From WTFY01 sp965214675 (lineage in GTDB: Bacteria > Pseudomonadota > Gammaproteobacteria > UBA4575): DNA of 64,000 bases. The stretch covers positions 1,550,001 to 1,614,000 of the forward strand of contig OZ243969.1 of the NCBI GenBank assembly GCA_965214675.1, in the 5' to 3' direction. This document shows, in pieces, positions 25,993 through 35,293 of this stretch (position 1 is the stretch's first letter; every line of letters starts with the position of its first letter). The notes under the pieces were generated by a model. The model was not told the DNA's origin. It did not search any database and was given only the letters and a program-made list of their open reading frames with translations. The position numbers and the translations under genes are program-made.

Positions 25993-27036
25993 TTAAAATT
26001 TACAGAGCCAGCCTTTATTAGTAAGAGTATTAAGAGCTAACTCAATTTGACGTTCTGAAAACTGTTTTTTCCTGCTACTCCAAGCATACACCTCCGTAGT
26101 GACGTCACCCAGTGATCGGCATTGTTTCTCGCTGGCTACCCAATGCACAGTAGAGAGTAATTCCAAACCAAACGGTGACTCAAATCCTTCTACTAGTTCA
26201 AACACACGTTTAAGGCAAGCTTGTGTATCAGATTTATTTTCCAAATATGCTTCAACCTTTTTAAGTGCCCTAGGCACCAGCTTTAACTGTTTGTTCGGAT
26301 CATCCCCACCATCTGCATAACCGATCACCATATATCCCTCGACGGCATTCAGGACATGACGTAGATTATCTGCGTATGGACCATAGGGACCTTTTGAATA
26401 TTTTAGACGTAAAGGTTCTCCAGCCTCCTGCATAAAATACATCAACTTATGTACTTCTAGCAGGGACACAAAAGGGTCTAACATTCCACCAAGATATCGG
26501 CGAATTAGCTCAACCAATGCTGCCCTCCCAGCAGTCATCTCCGGTGCACTCGTGCTGCGAACTACTTTATTTTCCTTAAGCTTATCCCAAGGTTCAAAGA
26601 TGATAACTCTCACATCTTCTAGATTACACAGAGTCTTTTCGATTTTTTTTCGCACTTGTGACCAATCCAGTCCTCCAAGGTCACTGCCTAAGGGTGGGAT
26701 AGCGATAGATTGAATATTCCACTTAGCAATAACTTGAATCAATGCTTCCAACCCAGACTCAATATCATCCATCCTGCTTTTACCACGCCAATGACGTTTA
26801 GTCGGGAAATTGATGATCAACCTTGGATTAGTTAGGCCACCTGTCTCGTAAACGAACATATGACCTGGGCGGACTTTCTTATACTTACATGCAGCAGCAT
26901 AAGCTTTGAAATTGTCTGGGAACTCTTTCTTGAATTGCAACGCAATCCCGCGACCCATGACACCTACACAATTGACGGTGTTGACTATAGCGTCAACATC
27001 TTCGGTGAGAAGATCACCAGTTTTGTACTCAATCAT
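25993..27036 (-). CDS. darG: DarG-like macrodomain antitoxin, apparently orphan
   Basis: A 347-aa protein. Residues ~1-155 are a macrodomain: DAIVNTVNCVGVMGRGIALQ is the ADP-ribose-binding loop and IAIPPLGSDLGGLDW the second loop. The C-terminal half (~160-347; VELIRRYLGG, EVHKLMYFMQEAGEPLRLKY) matches the extra domain of DarG. DarG removes the ADP-ribose that DarT puts on thymidines of single-stranded DNA. darT should lie immediately upstream, but that position holds an ISNCY/IS481-type element. AGGAC lies five bases before the ATG. Confidence 0.85.
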   Translation of the reverse strand: MIEYKTGDLLTEDVDAIVNTVNCVGVMGRGIALQFKKEFPDNFKAYAAACKYKKVRPGHMFVYETGGLTNPRLIINFPTKRHWRGKSRMDDIESGLEALIQVIAKWNIQSIAIPPLGSDLGGLDWSQVRKKIEKTLCNLEDVRVIIFEPWDKLKENKVVRSTSAPEMTAGRAALVELIRRYLGGMLDPFVSLLEVHKLMYFMQEAGEPLRLKYSKGPYGPYADNLRHVLNAVEGYMVIGYADGGDDPNKQLKLVPRALKKVEAYLENKSDTQACLKRVFELVEGFESPFGLELLSTVHWVASEKQCRSLGDVTTEVYAWSSRKKQFSERQIELALNTLTNKGWLCKF

Positions 27037-27108
27037 GACAAGTCCTGTGGTTAATAATACCAGTTTTTTCTGATTTCCACTTTCGGTTTATGTTCAGTAT
27101 GTAGCGAA

Positions 27109-27154
27109 CACGTAATCTGTCCGGTCTTGTAACACGTGATGTGTCCGGTTTTCA
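27109..27154 (+). repeat. Direct repeats at the left end of the IS element
   Basis: Two imperfect copies of CACGT(A/G)AT(C/G)TGTCCGGT, at 27109 and 27133, upstream of the transposase. This is probably the IS left terminus; no matching right end was found. Confidence 0.5.
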
Positions 27155-27178
27155 TGGGCCCTCTTAAGGAGGTGCCCG

Positions 27179-28075
27179 ATGAGACGGACAGAATGGTTAC
27201 AGGAGACGCGTATGGAACGATTTGAGGAGGCCTGGGGGGCCTGGACGGAGGGTCGGTTGAGCCAGGAGGAAGCGGCGCTGCTGCTGGGGGTATGTGCGCG
27301 CACCTTTCGCCGCTACATTGACCGCTACGAGGAGGCAGGCCTGGAGGGTTTGCGGGACAAGCGCCTGAGCCAGGTCTCGCACCGCCGGGCACCGGTGGAT
27401 GAGGTACTGCGTCTGGTGGACCGCTACCGCACGCAGCACGGGGGCTGGAACGTACGTCACTTTCATGCCTGGTACCGTCGCTCGGGCGGGCAACGCAGCT
27501 ACAACTGGGTGAGGAACACCCTGCAGGCCGCCGGTGCGGTGAACAAGGGGCGCCGGCGCGGGGCACACCGCAAGCGCAGGCTGCGGGCGCCGTGGCCAGG
27601 CATGATGCTGCACCAGGATGCCAGCACGCATGCCTGGGTACCCGGACAGCACTGGGATCTGGTCGTGACGATGGACGATGCCACGAATGAGCACTACTCG
27701 ATGTTCTTCTGTGAGGAGGAAGGTACGGCCAGCAGCTTTCGTGGGGTACGTGAGGTGATCGAGTCCAGGGGCCTGTTCTGCTCGCTGTACACGGACCGGG
27801 GCAGCCATTACTGGAACACGCCGAAGGAGGGAGGCAAGGTCGACAAGGGGAACCTGACGCAGTTCGGGCGGGCCATGGGTCAACTGGGTGTTGAGATGAT
27901 CCCGGCCTACTCGCCGCAGGCACGGGGACGCTCGGAGCGGGCCTTCCGGACCCATCAGGACCGCCTGGTGAAGGAACTGGCCCAGGCCGGCATCACCGAC
28001 CGGGAGGCGGCAGCCAGATTGCTTCAATTAGCCAAATGCATGCTTTCAAACAGTCGTGCATTGAATTTCAGATAG
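27179..28075 (+). pseudogene. 3'-truncated ISNCY/IS481-type transposase
   Basis: A 298-aa ORF with AAGGAGGT before the ATG. N-terminal helix-turn-helix domains (LSQEEAALLLGVCARTFRRY, then a second HTH) precede an integrase core: Asp in MLHQDAS, Asp in LYTDRGSHYW, Glu in GRSERAF. The family is normally well over 400 aa. Here the similarity stops near residue 280 (DREAAARLL) and runs into unrelated codons at about 28018. The C-terminal domain and right end are gone, so it is probably inactive despite the intact DDE residues. Confidence 0.8.
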
Positions 28076-28118
28076 TCGTACACTGGCTTGCATGCAGTCA
28101 ACCACTTTGGAAGCTGGA

Positions 28119-29339
28119 ATGTATCCTCGTTTTGTCCAACACCGTGTCCTTGAAGCATTGGCCGATACCCGGGTTGTTTTGCTTTGCGGACCCCGGCAAT
28201 CGGGCAAGACGACACTCGCACGCCAAATTGCAGGGAAGGATATCCCGTTTTACACATTGGATGATTCCACTGTCCTTGAGTCCGCTTCGCTCGACCCTGT
28301 TGGCTTCGTGCGCGGTCTTGATCGGGCAGTCATCGACGAAGTCCACCGTGTTCCCGGTCTCATTCTGGCGATCAAGACCGCGGTGGATGCGGACCCGCGG
28401 CCCGGGCGCTTTCTGTTGACCGGGTCTGCAAATCTGATGACACTTCCGCTCCTGGCCGACTCGCTTGCGGGCCGCATGGGGATACTCCGCTTGCTGCCCT
28501 TGTCCCAGGCAGAACTGCACGGAAGCCAGTCATCGTTTCTGGAGCAGGTGTTTGCCGGCGAAGTGCCGAAATCCACTGTGCCAACGGTTGGCGATGATTT
28601 TGTCAATGCTGTCCTCTCGGGTGGGTACCCTGAGGCTCTGGCCCGTTCCGGAGGGCAGCGCCGGCAGAACTGGCATCTGGACTATGTTGAGGCCCTCATT
28701 CAGCGCGACGTGCGTGATATCGCACGGATCGAACAATTGAATGTGATGCCGAGGCTGTTGCGCATTCTCGCCGAGCATTCCGGACAGCTTGTCAATTACT
28801 CCGGCTTTGGGGCGGCATTGGGCATGAATCATGTCACTACACAAAAGTATGCAGGCATTTTTGAAAATCTGTTTATTGTTCGTACCCTGCAGCCCTGGCA
28901 TACGAATACCTTGAAACGCCTGACAAAATCTCCCAAGCTGCATTTTCTTGACTCCGGGCTGCTGGCCACGCTGAAAGATATCTCGCTGGACCGCTTGAAT
29001 CGTGAACGGGCACTGTTCGGGCCACTGCTGGAAAGTTTCGTATTCGGCGAACTTCTCAAGCTCGCAAGTTGGTCGGATGACCGGTATGTGTTCTCACATT
29101 TTCGGGATAAAGAGCGCAACGAAGTCGACCTTGTCATCGAAGACAGGCGGGGCCGCGTCGTTGGGATAGAAGTAAAAGCATCGGCGACTGCTTCGAAAGG
29201 AGATTTTACCGGTTTGCGCCGCCTGGAAGCCGCTTGCGGTGACAGGTTCGTCCTGGGCCTGGTTTTGTACGACCATGACCAGACAGTACCGTTCGGTGAT
29301 CGGATGGCTGCGGCTCCGCTCTCGACATTGTGGTCTTGA
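28119..29339 (+). CDS. AAA ATPase with DUF4143 C-terminal domain
   Basis: A 406-aa protein of the common AAA_14/DUF4143 family. Walker A CGPRQSGKTTLA, Walker B RAVIDEVHRVPGL, sensor LLTGSAN, and a C-terminal PD-(D/E)XK-like stretch (NEVDLVIEDRRGRVVGIEVK). The chosen ATG (MYPRF) follows GGAAGCTGGA; an in-frame ATG at 28092 is possible. The role is uncertain: members occur in many bacteria as mobile single genes of unknown function. Its 5' end abuts the broken transposase. Confidence 0.85.
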   Translation: MYPRFVQHRVLEALADTRVVLLCGPRQSGKTTLARQIAGKDIPFYTLDDSTVLESASLDPVGFVRGLDRAVIDEVHRVPGLILAIKTAVDADPRPGRFLLTGSANLMTLPLLADSLAGRMGILRLLPLSQAELHGSQSSFLEQVFAGEVPKSTVPTVGDDFVNAVLSGGYPEALARSGGQRRQNWHLDYVEALIQRDVRDIARIEQLNVMPRLLRILAEHSGQLVNYSGFGAALGMNHVTTQKYAGIFENLFIVRTLQPWHTNTLKRLTKSPKLHFLDSGLLATLKDISLDRLNRERALFGPLLESFVFGELLKLASWSDDRYVFSHFRDKERNEVDLVIEDRRGRVVGIEVKASATASKGDFTGLRRLEAACGDRFVLGLVLYDHDQTVPFGDRMAAAPLSTLWS

Positions 29340-29584
29340 AACCCGGGTTTCACATACACCTGATCCTGGATGTACGACTTCCCGTTTGCTGGAATACATA
29401 CCTGGCCGGCGAGATCGCTTATCCAGGATGTTCAGCGTGGCTGGCTGGACATTCAGGGTATCCCCCCACTTTACGAAAGCAAGGTGAAACGCCTCATTCA
29501 GATTTGTTGGGATACGGCACCCTGCTGATACTGACAAACTGGATCTCAACCAGCTTTGCAACAACACAGAAGGCCAGGTCGCGT

Positions 29585-30358
29585 TCAGGTGCGCACCACG
29601 ATGCCCCTGGAGGCCATGTGGGCCTTGGCCTGCCCGATTGTGTATTCCCCGAAATGAAAGATGCTGGCCGCCAACACCGCATCGGCGCGCCCGAGGCTCA
29701 CCCCTTCAGCCAGATGCTCCAGCGTGCCGACGCCTCCGGATGCGATCACCGGGATCCCGACTGCTTCACTCACCGCGCGCGTAAGCTCCAGGTCAAAGCC
29801 CGTCTTCATGCCATCACAATCCATGCTGGTCAGCAGGATCTCACCGGCACCGAAGGCCTCCATCTTTTTAGCCCAGGCGATCGCCTCAAGCCCGGTGGGC
29901 TTGCGCCCGCCGTGGGTGAAGAGCTCCCAGCGCGGCGACCCGTCGTCGGTGCTCACCCGCTTGGCATCAATCGCAACGACAATGCATTGCGCGCCGGTGC
30001 GTGCACTCGCTTCTTGCACGAATTCGGGATTGAAGACCGCGGCGGTGTTGATAGCTACCTTGTCGGCGCCGGCATTGAGCAGCGTGCGGATGTCCTCGAC
30101 CTTGCGGATGCCGCCGCCGACGGTGAGCGGGATGAACACCTGGGCGGCGACCTGTTCGACCACGTGCACCATGGTGTTGCGGTTGTCAGAACTCGCCGTG
30201 ATGTCAAGGAAGGTAATCTCGTCGGCCCCCTCATCATCGTAACGCTTGGCCACCTCGACCGGGTCCCCGGCATCGCGGATGTCGACGAACTGCACGCCCT
30301 TGACCACGCGACCGGCATCGACGTCCAGGCAGGGAATGATACGTTTGGCAAGCGACAT
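29585..30358 (-). CDS. hisF: Imidazole glycerol phosphate synthase cyclase subunit
   Basis: A 257-aa TIM barrel. It starts MSLAKRIIPCLDVDAGRVVK with the catalytic Asp; the second catalytic Asp is in VVAIDAKR, and phosphate-binding loops VGGGIR and ASGGVG are present. It closes the imidazole ring with HisH, releasing AICAR. The frame is open another 54 codons upstream, but those codons do not resemble HisF. It is separated from hisA by higA and a non-coding stretch, and is not followed by hisI. Confidence 0.97.
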   Translation of the reverse strand: MSLAKRIIPCLDVDAGRVVKGVQFVDIRDAGDPVEVAKRYDDEGADEITFLDITASSDNRNTMVHVVEQVAAQVFIPLTVGGGIRKVEDIRTLLNAGADKVAINTAAVFNPEFVQEASARTGAQCIVVAIDAKRVSTDDGSPRWELFTHGGRKPTGLEAIAWAKKMEAFGAGEILLTSMDCDGMKTGFDLELTRAVSEAVGIPVIASGGVGTLEHLAEGVSLGRADAVLAASIFHFGEYTIGQAKAHMASRGIVVRT

Positions 30359-30660
30359 GAGTAGGCGATGTATGAACTCCAGGGGAATTATATACTTCGA
30401 CCCTGCAGAAAGCCTCAATGATGCCAGAGTGCCGGGAACGGAGGGTATGAATGAACAGGGAAACGCTAAAGCTGTACTGGACTGCAGCAAAATCGGAATT
30501 TCTTTGAAGGCTTTGGACATGCTACAGGCGGAAAGCCTGGATCAGCACAGCCAACTGGACATTGGCGTTCCTTGCCTGGCGGCCCCAAACAAGCATCCCC
30601 TGCTTCACATTTTCAGCAACGGCCGGATACCCCTATGGCATGGGCGCAAGAACCAAGGAC
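30359..30660. other. Intergenic stretch between higA and hisF
   Basis: No gene recognised. The hisF frame continues open through part of it, and a minus-strand stretch near 30540-30640 reads AENVKQGMLVWGRQARN before a stop, possibly gene debris. Confidence 0.35.
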
Positions 30661-30966
30661 TCAAGCGACCTTGCTGTAATCAATAGGCGTTAATCCCTTC
30701 GTGTCTACCGATTGACGCGCTTTCCACAGAGCATAGCTCTCCTGCAAGGTGAGCCAGCTTTCTGCGGATCCACCCAAAACCCTGGATAGCCTCACGGCCA
30801 TTTCTGGAGAGACTCCGGCAACACCATTCAGCAAGCGACTGAAGGTGCTGCGTGAAACGCCGAGTTGGTCGGCGACTTTATTCGCGGAAATCTCTGCGAA
30901 CGGCTCGATGTACGTGCGTCGGATCAAAGCGCCTGGGTGCGGTGGGTTATGTTGTTGAAACGTCAT
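30661..30966 (-). CDS. higA: HigA-type antitoxin (HTH)
   Basis: A 101-aa HigA. The start (PPHPGALIRRTYIEPF) and the helix-turn-helix (ANKVADQLGVSRSTFSRLLNG, SPEMAVRLSRVLGGSAESWL) are diagnostic. Its ATG overlaps a stop codon that ends a remnant of higB (TGATG), the normal higB-higA junction. The antitoxin is complete while the toxin is not. It interrupts the his operon between hisA and hisF. Confidence 0.92.
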   Translation of the reverse strand: MTFQQHNPPHPGALIRRTYIEPFAEISANKVADQLGVSRSTFSRLLNGVAGVSPEMAVRLSRVLGGSAESWLTLQESYALWKARQSVDTKGLTPIDYSKVA

Positions 30967-31021
30967 CAGTGATAGTCCTCATCGTTCACTACATAAGCAT
31001 CGCCACCTTTAATCTACGGAG
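30966..31021 (-). pseudogene. 3' scar of higB toxin
   Basis: On the minus strand the last codons before the higA overlap read GGDAYVVNDEDYH-stop, like the usual HigB end (GDAYDVEI.DYH). A one-base shift upstream joins LRRLK. Only about 18 codons remain before unrelated sequence. Confidence 0.7.
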
Positions 31022-31078
31022 TGCTCGGACATCCGGAGCGGTGCAGTGTACCTGGGTATGCAGTACCGGGTGAGCGTA

Positions 31079-31816
31079 TCAGTCCTGGGCGGCATCGGCC
31101 AGCGCCTGCGCACGGGCAAGTTCAATGGTGCCTTCATACAGGGCGCGCCCGACGATCACGCCGACGATACCTTCCTCATCGGTTTCGCACAGGCGCTTGA
31201 TGTCGGCCTCATCAGTCACTCCGCCGGAGGCGATCACCGGAATATGAATCGCGCTTGCAAGTTCCACGGTGGAGTCCACGTTCAACCCCTGCATCATGCC
31301 GTCGCGGCTGATGTCGGTGAACACGATGGAGGATACGCCGTCGGCCTCGAAATGCTGGGCCATGTCGATGGCATCATGATTGGAGAGCTTCGACCAGCCG
31401 TCGATTGCGACCTTGCCGTCCTTGGCATCGAGCCCGACAATGATGTGTCCTGGAAACTCCAGGCACAGGTCGTTGACGAAGTGCGGGGCGCTGACCGCGC
31501 GCGTGCCGATGATGACGTACTGCACGCCGATGTCCAGATAGGCCTGCACGGTGTCCTCGTCGCGGATGCCGCCGCCGACCTGGATCGGCACGTCGGGATG
31601 GTTTTCAGTGATGGCATGGATGATCTCTGCATTTTTCGGCGCACCGCTGGTAGCGCCGTCAAGATCGACGATGTGCAGGCGCCTCGCACCTTCCTCGATC
31701 CAGTGATCGGCCATGCCGACCGGGTCCTCGGAGAACACCGTGACATCATGCATCGCACCTTGTCGAAGACGCACGCACTTGCCGTCCTTGAGATCGATTG
31801 CGGGGATGACCATCAT
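31079..31816 (-). CDS. hisA: Phosphoribosylformimino-AICAR ribotide isomerase
   Basis: A 245-aa TIM barrel with MMVIPAIDLKDGKCVRL (catalytic Asp), QVGGGIRDEDTVQ, and IVGLDAKDGKVAIDGW with the second catalytic Asp, then IASGGVTDEAD. Isomerises ProFAR to PRFAR. Twelve bp after hisH. Confidence 0.97.
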   Translation of the reverse strand: MMVIPAIDLKDGKCVRLRQGAMHDVTVFSEDPVGMADHWIEEGARRLHIVDLDGATSGAPKNAEIIHAITENHPDVPIQVGGGIRDEDTVQAYLDIGVQYVIIGTRAVSAPHFVNDLCLEFPGHIIVGLDAKDGKVAIDGWSKLSNHDAIDMAQHFEADGVSSIVFTDISRDGMMQGLNVDSTVELASAIHIPVIASGGVTDEADIKRLCETDEEGIVGVIVGRALYEGTIELARAQALADAAQD

Positions 31817-31828
31817 GACTGCCGGGCC

Positions 31829-32488
31829 TCAGTGGATGCGTGGTTCACCGTCCCAGTGTACGAAGTTCTGCAACAGGTGAAGGCCCGCGGCTGCACTTTT
31901 TTCCGGATGGCACTGCAGTGCAAAGACGTTGTCTTTCGCAATCGCGGAGGTGAAGGGCAGGCCATACTCGGTGGTGCCTGCGACCAGTGCCGGATCGGTG
32001 CAGTGCACGAAGTAGCTGTGCACGAAATAGAAATAGCTGCCCTGATCGATGCCGGCCCAAAGCGGGTGGGCCTGGTCCTGGCGCACGGCGTTCCAGCCCA
32101 TGTGCGGCACCTTGTAGCGGTCCTCGCCTGCTCCCACGGATACATGATTGCCGAAATACTTCACGTCGCCTTCATACAATGCCAGGCACCCGGTGCCCTG
32201 GTTTTCCTCGCTCCTCGTCATGAGCACTTGCATGCCCATGCAGATGCCAAGAAACGGCTTGTTCCTTGCCGCCTCCATCACGGTCTCCTCCAGCCCGTGC
32301 GTGCGCAATGCCTGCATACAGTCCTCGGCCGCACCCTGGCCGGGAAACACCACCCGGTCACAGCCTGCGATTGCCTCAGGCCGGGAGGTCGTGAGCACGC
32401 GATCCTGGGGACCCGCCACCTGCTCGAGCGCCTTGCTGACAGAATAGAGATTTCCTATGCCGTAATCAATGATGGCAATCGTGTGCAT
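31829..32488 (-). CDS. hisH: Imidazole glycerol phosphate synthase glutaminase subunit
   Basis: A 219-aa class I glutamine amidotransferase: nucleophile Cys in FLGICMGMQVL, catalytic His/Glu in FALQCHPEKSA. It supplies ammonia to HisF. Slightly longer than average but with all active-site residues. Confidence 0.97.
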   Translation of the reverse strand: MHTIAIIDYGIGNLYSVSKALEQVAGPQDRVLTTSRPEAIAGCDRVVFPGQGAAEDCMQALRTHGLEETVMEAARNKPFLGICMGMQVLMTRSEENQGTGCLALYEGDVKYFGNHVSVGAGEDRYKVPHMGWNAVRQDQAHPLWAGIDQGSYFYFVHSYFVHCTDPALVAGTTEYGLPFTSAIAKDNVFALQCHPEKSAAAGLHLLQNFVHWDGEPRIH

Positions 32489-32521
32489 GTTCGTCGGGGG
32501 CTTATACGGGATGTGGTGTGC

Positions 32522-33115
32522 TCACAGGCTGCCCTTGGTGGAGGGGATCTCGCCCTGCATGCGCGCATCGAGGCTTGCGGCCATGCGCAGCGCACGCCCG
32601 AAGGCCTTGAACACGGTCTCTGCGATGTGATGCGAGTTATCACCTGCGAGATTGTCGATGTGCAGGGTCACGCCGGCATGGTTGACAAAGCCCTGGAAGA
32701 ACTCGTGGGTGAGATCAACATCGAAGTCCCCGACGCGTGCACGCGGGAACGTCACCCGGAACTCCAGCCCCGGCCTGCCTGAGAAATCCACCACGACTCG
32801 TGAGAGCGCCTCATCGAGCGGCACGTAGGCATGTCCGTAGCGCCGGATGCCCTGCTTGTCGCCGATCGCCTTGGCAAAGGCCTGGCCGAGCGTGATGCCG
32901 ACATCCTCCACGGTGTGGTGCGCATCGATTTCAAGATCGCCCCTGGCATTGATGTCGAGATCAAGGCGCCCGTGGCGCGCCACTTGGTCGAGCATGTGCT
33001 CGAGAAAGGGCAGGCCCGTGTCGAGTTTGGATACCCCCTGCCCGTCGAGATCAAGGCGCACCACGATCTGGGTTTCGCGGGTATTGCGTTCAACACTGGC
33101 GGATCGTGTACTCAC
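32522..33115 (-). CDS. hisB: Imidazoleglycerol-phosphate dehydratase
   Basis: A 197-aa monofunctional HisB. Two Mn-binding blocks are present (LPFLEHMLDQVARHG and DAHHTVEDVGITLGQA; DNLAGDNSHHIAETVFKAFG). The phosphatase half found in enteric HisB is absent, as in most bacteria. First gene of the his run here; dtd lies upstream. Confidence 0.97.
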   Translation of the reverse strand: MSTRSASVERNTRETQIVVRLDLDGQGVSKLDTGLPFLEHMLDQVARHGRLDLDINARGDLEIDAHHTVEDVGITLGQAFAKAIGDKQGIRRYGHAYVPLDEALSRVVVDFSGRPGLEFRVTFPRARVGDFDVDLTHEFFQGFVNHAGVTLHIDNLAGDNSHHIAETVFKAFGRALRMAASLDARMQGEIPSTKGSL

Positions 33116-33168
33116 GGCGAGGTGACCAAGGGAGATGTTGGAGAAAAGGTTGTTTGTATGACTTGAAC

Positions 33169-33606
33169 TTATACTTCGAGCCAGAACGTGACTGGCCCGT
33201 CATTGACCGAATGCACCTGCATGCAGGCACCGAATACACCGGTTTGCACTTTAGCATAGTTTGTCTTGAGTGTGTCTGAAAACTGATCAAACAGCGCACG
33301 TGCGTCATCGGGTGCGGCTGCTTTCGAGAAGCTGGCACGCAGGCCCTTTCTCGTCTCGGCTGCGAGCGTGAACTGCGAGACGAGCAACACCTCACCCTGC
33401 GCATCAAGCACGCTCTTGTTCATGCGCCCGGTGCTGTCATCGAACAGGCGCCAGGCGAGGATGCGCTCACCCATGCGCTTGGTGGTGCTCGCATCATCGC
33501 CGTGCTGGAGTGCGACATAGACAAGGAGTCCGGGCCCGATGTCAGCCACGGTCTTGTCATCGACCGTGACCTTCGCATTGGCCACCCGCTGCAACAGTGC
33601 GATCAT
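33169..33606 (-). CDS. dtd: D-aminoacyl-tRNA deacylase
   Basis: A 145-aa DTD: MIALLQRVANAKVTVDD, the Ser-Gln motif LLVSQFTLAAET and the cross-subunit Gly-cisPro motif NDGPVTFWLE. It recycles D-amino acids mischarged on tRNA. It sits in a run with pip and hisB. Confidence 0.97.
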   Translation of the reverse strand: MIALLQRVANAKVTVDDKTVADIGPGLLVYVALQHGDDASTTKRMGERILAWRLFDDSTGRMNKSVLDAQGEVLLVSQFTLAAETRKGLRASFSKAAAPDDARALFDQFSDTLKTNYAKVQTGVFGACMQVHSVNDGPVTFWLEV

Positions 33607-33656
33607 GTGAACAACTCGGGTGCGTGCGTGGCCATGCTCTTCAAGGCGAATTCATC

Positions 33657-34607
33657 TCAGGTGCGGGTGAGCGTTTGCACAGCGCGTATGAGCGCATCGA
33701 CAATCTCGGGTTCTGCGGCCGAATGCCCCGAGCTCGGACACACGTGAAATTCGGCCTCGGGCCAGGCTTGATGCAAGGCCCAGGCCTGCTCGATCGGGCA
33801 GACTACATCGTAGCGCCCGTGCACGATCACCCCGGGGATGTCCTTTAACTTGTGTGCGTCCTCGAGCAGCTGGTTCTCGCGAAGGAAAGAGTCGTGCATG
33901 AAGTAGTGGCACTCGATGCGTGCAAGACTCAGGGCAATCGCATCATTCGAGAAATGCGCCAGCACGGAGTCCTTCAGTACCAGGTTGGAGGTGGCGCCTT
34001 CCCACAGCGACCAGGCCCGTGCCGCCTCGCGCTGAACGTCGGGGTCGCTTGCGGTCAGGCGCCGGTAGTACGCACCCACCAGGTCATCACGCTCGGCCTC
34101 CGGGATGATGCTGAGATACGCCTGCCACAATTCCGGATGGATGCGCCCGGCGCCCTCCTGGTAGAACCACTGGATATCCTGCCTGCGGCACAGGAAGATG
34201 CCGCGAAGCACGAGCCCCGTGACACGTTCGGGGTGCGCCTGTGCATAGGCGAGCCCGAGCGTGGAGCCCCAGGAGCCGCCGAAAACGAGCCAGGCATCGA
34301 TGCCGAGATGTTCTCGAATGCGCTCGATGTCTTCTATCAAGTCTTGTGTAGTATTTTCCTGCAGATCGGCGTGCGGCGTGGAACGACCGCAGCCGCGCTG
34401 GTCGAACAGGACGATGCGCCAGTGCTCGGGATCAAAGAAACGACGATGGAAAGGCTCACACGCGGCACCCGGGCCGCCGTGCAGGAAGACGACGGGAACC
34501 CCCTCGGGGTTGCCGCATTCCTCGACCCACAGGGTGTGCCGACCGGAGACCTTGTACGGGAACTCGCGGTACGGTTCGATCTCCGGATACAGTTGCAGTA
34601 ACTTCAT
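33657..34607 (-). CDS. pip: Proline iminopeptidase
   Basis: A 316-aa alpha/beta hydrolase: oxyanion motif LHGGPGAACEP, nucleophile Ser in FGGSWGSTLGLAYAQ, Asp in GRYDVVCP, His in SSGHSAAEPE. It removes N-terminal proline from peptides. First gene of the minus-strand block; no promoter picked. Confidence 0.95.
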   Translation of the reverse strand: MKLLQLYPEIEPYREFPYKVSGRHTLWVEECGNPEGVPVVFLHGGPGAACEPFHRRFFDPEHWRIVLFDQRGCGRSTPHADLQENTTQDLIEDIERIREHLGIDAWLVFGGSWGSTLGLAYAQAHPERVTGLVLRGIFLCRRQDIQWFYQEGAGRIHPELWQAYLSIIPEAERDDLVGAYYRRLTASDPDVQREAARAWSLWEGATSNLVLKDSVLAHFSNDAIALSLARIECHYFMHDSFLRENQLLEDAHKLKDIPGVIVHGRYDVVCPIEQAWALHQAWPEAEFHVCPSSGHSAAEPEIVDALIRAVQTLTRT

Positions 34608-35156
34608 GACAGGATCAGGGCAGGGTGTTAATCGTACATTGCAGGTCAGCGTGTGAAGCCTTGATGGTTCACACCGCCCTTCGCAATTCTACCTTCATTG
34701 CTTGCCTGTAGCCCATCGAATCATCGCGCGGTCATAAAGAGCAGGTGTACTCATCGCTGCAGTGCAGCTGAATCAGGAATTCGGGCAAGCCGTGCATGGC
34801 GTCCCGCCAGGGAGGTTCACTGTTATGAGTGTAAGCAGTGAAAGAGCCCTTATTAATAAAGTCTGGGACACGGATGTAGTTTTGAGATCGTGGATGTGTA
34901 AGGCACATTGCTCGGGGTCCTTCACCCATTAAACAGTGTTGAATGATGGGATGCCGGACCTGTGCACAATACCAATCTTTATACCGGGTCTTGGTTTGTC
35001 CGGAGCTGCTGAAATTATGGAACGTAGAAGCGTGTGTTATACTTGTGCGGTAAAGTCAAAGTCTAAGAACATTTGAATCCTTCCAAACTGCCCGCATTAG
35101 GCTGTCTAAGCCGTTTATTACAGGAATATTTCCCTAAAAAAGTGGTTGCAGTATGT
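34608..35156. other. AT-richer gap between pip and the surface lipoprotein
   Basis: Apart from the short ORF at 34825 no gene is seen. Composition drops sharply relative to pip, suggesting acquired DNA extending to about 37.5 kb. Confidence 0.5.
34825..34932 (+). pseudogene. Short ORF, possibly the 5' stub of an HsdM-type methylase
   Basis: GGGAGG lies nine bases before an ATG. The 35 codons begin MSVSSERALINKVWDTDVVL. The KVW...VLR pattern recalls the start of type I restriction methylase subunits (KVWN..NVLRDDG), but the match ends after ~20 residues. Could be chance. Confidence 0.25.
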
Positions 35157-35185
35157 TTGGAGACGATGTAGATTTGGCATAAAAT
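35157..35185 (+). promoter_or_regulatory. Candidate promoter of the Slam-linked lipoprotein
   Basis: TTGGAG, 17-bp spacer, TAAAAT, 109 bp before the ATG. Confidence 0.45.
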
Positions 35186-35293
35186 CATACAGGCACTCTT
35201 ACAGTTCGGGGAAGTTCGGGCGTCGGGGTGTATGCTTTTACAATCGTTAGGTTAGCAATAGGCCTATTAATTCAAGTAAGGGAGCTTCGAAAG

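Noticed and set aside
24414..29584. Search for a hisI remnant between hisF and hisE
   Set aside because: Neither strand shows the HisI cyclohydrolase motifs; treated as absent.
31046..32782. 578-codon plus-strand frame across the his genes
   Set aside because: Antisense to hisA, hisH and hisB.
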